A stretch of 64,000 bases of DNA from Mycobacterium seoulense (lineage in GTDB: Bacteria; Actinomycetota; Actinomycetes; Mycobacteriales; Mycobacteriaceae): positions 3,472,001 to 3,536,000 of the forward strand of contig NZ_AP022582.1 of assembly GCF_010731595.1 (NCBI RefSeq), in the 5' to 3' direction. Positions 61,049 to 64,000 of this stretch are shown one piece after another (within the stretch, counting starts at the first letter, position 1; the number at the start of each line of letters is the position of its first letter). A program made the translations under genes and the position numbers. The notes under the pieces are model-generated. The model had not been told where the DNA came from. It searched no databases and saw only the letters and a list, made by a program, of their open reading frames with translations.

Positions 61049-62182
61049 TTGCGCATCGGTCCCATCACGCTCGCCAGCCCGGTGGTGCTGGCCCCGATGG
61101 CGGGCGTTACTAATGTTGCATTCCGGACCCTGTGCCGGGAACTGGAGCAGTCGAAGGTCGGCACGGTCAGCGGGCTCTATGTCTGCGAGATGGTGACGGC
61201 GCGCGCTCTCGTCGAGCGGCACCCGGTCACCATGCACATGACCACCTTCGCGCCGGACGAGTCGCCGCGCTCGTTGCAGCTCTACACCGTCGATCCGGCC
61301 ACGACCTACGCCGCCGCCAAGATGATCGCCGACGAGGGGCTGGCCGACCACATCGACATGAATTTCGGCTGCCCGGTGCCCAAGGTCACCAAGCGCGGCG
61401 GCGGGGCGGCGCTGCCGTACAAGCGACGGTTGTTCGGCCAGATCGTGGCGGCGGCCGTGCGCGCGACCGAAGGCACGAAGATCCCGGTGACCGTCAAGTT
61501 CCGCGTCGGTATCGATGACGAGCACCAGACGCACCTCGACGCCGGCCACATCGCCGAAACCGAGGGTGCCGCCGCCGTCGCGCTGCACGCCCGCACGGCG
61601 GCGCAGCGCTACTCCGGCACCGCCGACTGGGAGCAGATCGCCCTGCTCAAGCAGCACGTGCGGACGATCCCCGTGCTGGGCAACGGCGACATCTACGACG
61701 CCAGCGACGCCTTGACGATGATGGCCACCACAGGATGCGACGGCGTCGTGATCGGCCGCGGCTGCCTGGGCCGACCTTGGCTTTTCGCCGAGCTTTCGGC
61801 CGCGTTCACCGATAGCCCGGCCCCCGCCCCGCCCACGTTGGGCGAAGTCGCCGACATCGTCCGCCGGCATGGCCAGTTGCTGGCCATGCACTTCGGCGAG
61901 GACAAGGGCATGCGCGACATCCGCAAGCACATCGGCTGGTACCTGCACGGCTTTCCGGCCGGCTCCGAGCTGCGCCGGGCGCTGGCGATGGTCAGGACGC
62001 TCGACGAACTCGATTCGCTGCTCAGTCAATTGGACGCCACCGTCCCGTTCCCGGACGCCGCCAGCGGCCCCCGGGGCCGGCAGGGTTCACCCGCCCGGGT
62101 GGCATTGCCCGAAGGCTGGCTGAGCGACCCCGACGACTGCAGCGTCCCGGCGGGCGCCGACGTGATGCACTCCGGCGGCTGA
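61049..62182 (+). CDS. dus: tRNA-dihydrouridine synthase
   Basis: 377 residues from TTG 61049. LAPMAGVTNVAFR is the FMN-binding start, MNFGCPVPKVTKRGGGAAL holds the catalytic Cys, VTVKFRVG the Lys/Arg pair and NGDIYDASDA plus GRGCLGRPW the FMN phosphate site. It reduces uridines in the tRNA D loop. It follows desA1 by 6 bp, matching Rv0823c next to Rv0824c. Confidence 0.9.
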   Translation: MRIGPITLASPVVLAPMAGVTNVAFRTLCRELEQSKVGTVSGLYVCEMVTARALVERHPVTMHMTTFAPDESPRSLQLYTVDPATTYAAAKMIADEGLADHIDMNFGCPVPKVTKRGGGAALPYKRRLFGQIVAAAVRATEGTKIPVTVKFRVGIDDEHQTHLDAGHIAETEGAAAVALHARTAAQRYSGTADWEQIALLKQHVRTIPVLGNGDIYDASDALTMMATTGCDGVVIGRGCLGRPWLFAELSAAFTDSPAPAPPTLGEVADIVRRHGQLLAMHFGEDKGMRDIRKHIGWYLHGFPAGSELRRALAMVRTLDELDSLLSQLDATVPFPDAASGPRGRQGSPARVALPEGWLSDPDDCSVPAGADVMHSGG

Positions 62183-62222
62183 CGACCGCTCGAAATCGCG
62201 TCCGGACCGATAACTCAGTACG

Positions 62223-62399
62223 ATGTGGACCTTGCTGCATTGCGCGTTCGTGGGGCGGATCGGTAACGCGCCGCCGCCCGAGGGCGACAAAGGAGTGCGA
62301 CCCACGGGTGGCACGAGCCGCAGCGCTGACAACGCCGGGCGCCGGGCCGACACCGCGCACGGACACGGACATCCGCATCAGAGCTTCGGAGGCCGGTAG
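62223..62399 (+). CDS. Possible small upstream ORF (58 aa) before the LCP gene
   Basis: An ATG at 62223 opens a frame that ends TAG at 62397-62399, three bases before the LCP start and in the same frame. The product is Gly/Arg/His-rich near its end and has no family. It may be a leader or chance ORF. Otherwise this 220-bp gap shows only promoter-like space. Confidence 0.25.
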   Translation: MWTLLHCAFVGRIGNAPPPEGDKGVRPTGGTSRSADNAGRRADTAHGHGHPHQSFGGR

Positions 62400-62402
62400 G
62401 AC

Positions 62403-64000
62403 ATGAGTGACGCCGAGGGCGACGCCACTCCTGACGTTCGGCACGCGGCGTTAGGCGCCGCGCCCTGGGAGCGGTTCTCGGAGCCGCCGTCCGACTACAG
62501 CCTTCACTTATGGCAGACCGACACCGCGGTCGAGCCCGTCGCGCCTCGAGCAGCCGATGACAACGACTCCGGATGCCATACGGGGGGCGGGGTCAGCGTC
62601 GCCGACCTGATCGCGAAACTCGGTGCCCCGGCGACGGGCCGGTCCACTCACCGCCGTGCCGAACCGGAGGCCGAACCCGCGGACGACGCCGCATCGGGCC
62701 TGCCGGTGGAGCTGCAAGAGACTCAGGTGATCGAGGACCTGGCGTACTCGCTCGACGCGGTCTCGGAACTCCCCGACCTCGGCGCCGCTGACCATCCGCA
62801 CCGCGACGGGTCCGCATCCGGCGTGACGCCCGACGCCGTCGCGCGCACGACGGGTCGACGCCACCGGCCGATGCTGGTGGCCGCGCGCTCGCTGGCGGCG
62901 CTGCTCGCCGTGCTGGCCGTCGTCATGACCGGCGGGGCGTGGAAGTGGAGTACGTCGAAGAACGCACGGCTCAACACCATCAGCGCCCTTGACCCGCAGT
63001 CGGACGACATTCGCGACCGCAACGGGCAATACGGGGACGAAGACTTCTTGATCGTCGGCCTCGACTCCCGCGCCGGCGACAACGCCAACATGGGCGCCGG
63101 CAACACCGACGACGCGGACGGCGCCCGCTCGGACACCGTGATGCTGGTCAACATTCCGGCCAACCGCAAACGCGTGGTGGCGGTGTCGTTCCCCCGTGAT
63201 CTCGCGATCACCCCGATGCAGTGCGAGGCGTGGAACCCGGACACCGGTAAGTACGGCCCCCTCTACGATGCGAAGACCAAGACCTGGGGCCCGAAGATGG
63301 TCTACACCGAGACCAAACTGAACTCGGCATTCGCCTTCGGCGGCCCGAAATGTCTGGTGAAGGAAATCCAGAAGCTGTCCGGCCTGAGCATCAACCGATT
63401 CATCGCCGTCGACTTCTCCGGGTTCGCCAAAATGGTCGATGCCCTGGGCGGTGTCGAGGTCTGCTCGAAAACCCCACTGCACGACTACGAGTTGGGCACG
63501 GTCCTCGAACACGGCGGCCGCCAAGTCCTGGACGGCAGCACCGCCCTGAACTATGTGCGAGCCCGGCAGGTCACCACCGAAACGAACGGGGACTACGGCC
63601 GCATCAAACGCCAGCAGTTGTTCTTGTCGTCGCTGCTGCGGTCGTTGATCTCCGAGGACACGCTGCTCGACCTCAACAAGCTCAACAACGTCGTCAACAT
63701 GTTCATCAGCGACACCGTCGTCGACAACGTGCAGTCGAAGGACTTGATCCAACTGGGCCAGTCGTTGCAGGGGATGGCGGCCGGTCACGTCACCTTCGTG
63801 ACCGTGCCGACCGGCGTCACCGACCAGAACGGCGACGAGCCGCCGCGGATGGCCGACATGCGCGCGTTGTTCGACGCCATCATCAACGACGATCCGCTGC
63901 CTGAGGAAAACGACCAGAACGCAAAGAATCTGGAGACCTCCGACGACAAGTCGGGGCAGACGAAGGCGCCCGCGACCAAGAAGGCGCCGGCCCCCACGCC
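62403..64000 (+). CDS. LytR-CpsA-Psr (LCP) family ligase, C-terminus beyond the window
   Basis: About 532 codons are present. A ~155-residue acidic cytoplasmic region precedes one membrane segment (SLAALLAVLAVVMTGGAW). The LCP domain follows: FLIVGLDSRAG, ARSDTVMLVNIP, VAVSFPRDL with the Arg that binds polyprenyl pyrophosphate, KLNSAFAFGG and NYVRARQVT. LCP enzymes attach arabinogalactan to peptidoglycan. It corresponds to Rv0822c by position; the C-terminal domain is cut off by the window edge. Confidence 0.9.
   Translation, partial: MSDAEGDATPDVRHAALGAAPWERFSEPPSDYSLHLWQTDTAVEPVAPRAADDNDSGCHTGGGVSVADLIAKLGAPATGRSTHRRAEPEAEPADDAASGLPVELQETQVIEDLAYSLDAVSELPDLGAADHPHRDGSASGVTPDAVARTTGRRHRPMLVAARSLAALLAVLAVVMTGGAWKWSTSKNARLNTISALDPQSDDIRDRNGQYGDEDFLIVGLDSRAGDNANMGAGNTDDADGARSDTVMLVNIPANRKRVVAVSFPRDLAITPMQCEAWNPDTGKYGPLYDAKTKTWGPKMVYTETKLNSAFAFGGPKCLVKEIQKLSGLSINRFIAVDFSGFAKMVDALGGVEVCSKTPLHDYELGTVLEHGGRQVLDGSTALNYVRARQVTTETNGDYGRIKRQQLFLSSLLRSLISEDTLLDLNKLNNVVNMFISDTVVDNVQSKDLIQLGQSLQGMAAGHVTFVTVPTGVTDQNGDEPPRMADMRALFDAIINDDPLPEENDQNAKNLETSDDKSGQTKAPATKKAPAPT

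Noticed and set aside
1..64000. CRISPR arrays
   Set aside because: No regularly spaced repeats of 24-40 bp seen.

Overview
The window is high-GC actinobacterial DNA and almost certainly comes from a Mycobacterium, most likely a slow grower or environmental species near the M. avium complex. The right flank (55.4-64 kb) carries tRNA-Phe/Asp/Glu/Lys, an Rv0830-type methyltransferase, an Rv0828c-type deaminase, KmtR, a DUF2236 oxygenase, a TetR regulator, DesA1, a Dus enzyme and an LCP protein. From memory this is the M. tuberculosis Rv0822c-Rv0830 order, inverted. The left part carries relatives of Rv0846c (MmcO), Rv0845/Rv0844c (sensor kinase/NarL), Rv0843 (E1-alpha-like), Rv0840c (Pip), Rv0839 (methyltransferase) and Rv0838 (VanX-like), also inverted. 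The window is therefore a conserved mycobacterial backbone interrupted by several blocks of accessory DNA.

Layout. 0-2.9 kb: truncated SDR, NmrA-like SDR and multicopper oxidase. 2.9-14.5 kb: a catabolic island with a meta-cleavage set (FAD hydroxylase, class III extradiol dioxygenase, C-C hydrolase), two KstD-like flavoproteins, a luciferase-type monooxygenase, a cyclase-family hydrolase, an SDR and an IclR regulator with a palindromic operator. 14.5-17.3 kb: NarL-type two-component pair and an orphan E1-alpha-like protein. 17.5-27.8 kb: acyl-CoA catabolism (MeaB, thiolase, enoyl-CoA hydratase, paired acyl-CoA dehydrogenases, AMP ligase, ferredoxin, amidohydrolase); two divergent promoters share a near-identical palindrome. 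27.9-32.9 kb: LysR regulator and a B12-dependent acyl-CoA mutase split into two subunits, with a luciferase-like oxidoreductase and a class III CoA-transferase. 33-37 kb: methyltransferase, VanX-like peptidase, and a TetR/CocE divergent pair.

37.0-55.5 kb: an integrative element of the AICE (pSAM2-like) type inserted in the 3' end of tRNA-Phe. It has a HUH Rep at the left end, and Nudix (Pif-like), GntR (KorSA-like), FtsK/Tra, Xis and a tyrosine integrase at the right end. The cargo is a toxin-antitoxin pair, a type IIG-like restriction-methyltransferase, a TcmP/three-Cys (DUF5131) pair and a translationally coupled pair of unknown proteins. At 41.3-41.44 kb there is a decayed copy of the integrase 3' end, an arm-type site and the att core, so the island looks like two elements stacked in tandem.

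The main candidates for undescribed biology are the unknown operon at 47.8-50.4 kb beside the TcmP/DUF5131 pair, the tandem AICE architecture with its replaced tRNA 3' end, the split mutase module with methylmalonyl-CoA-mutase-type active-site residues, and a 23-His mini-protein behind the nickel/cobalt sensor KmtR.
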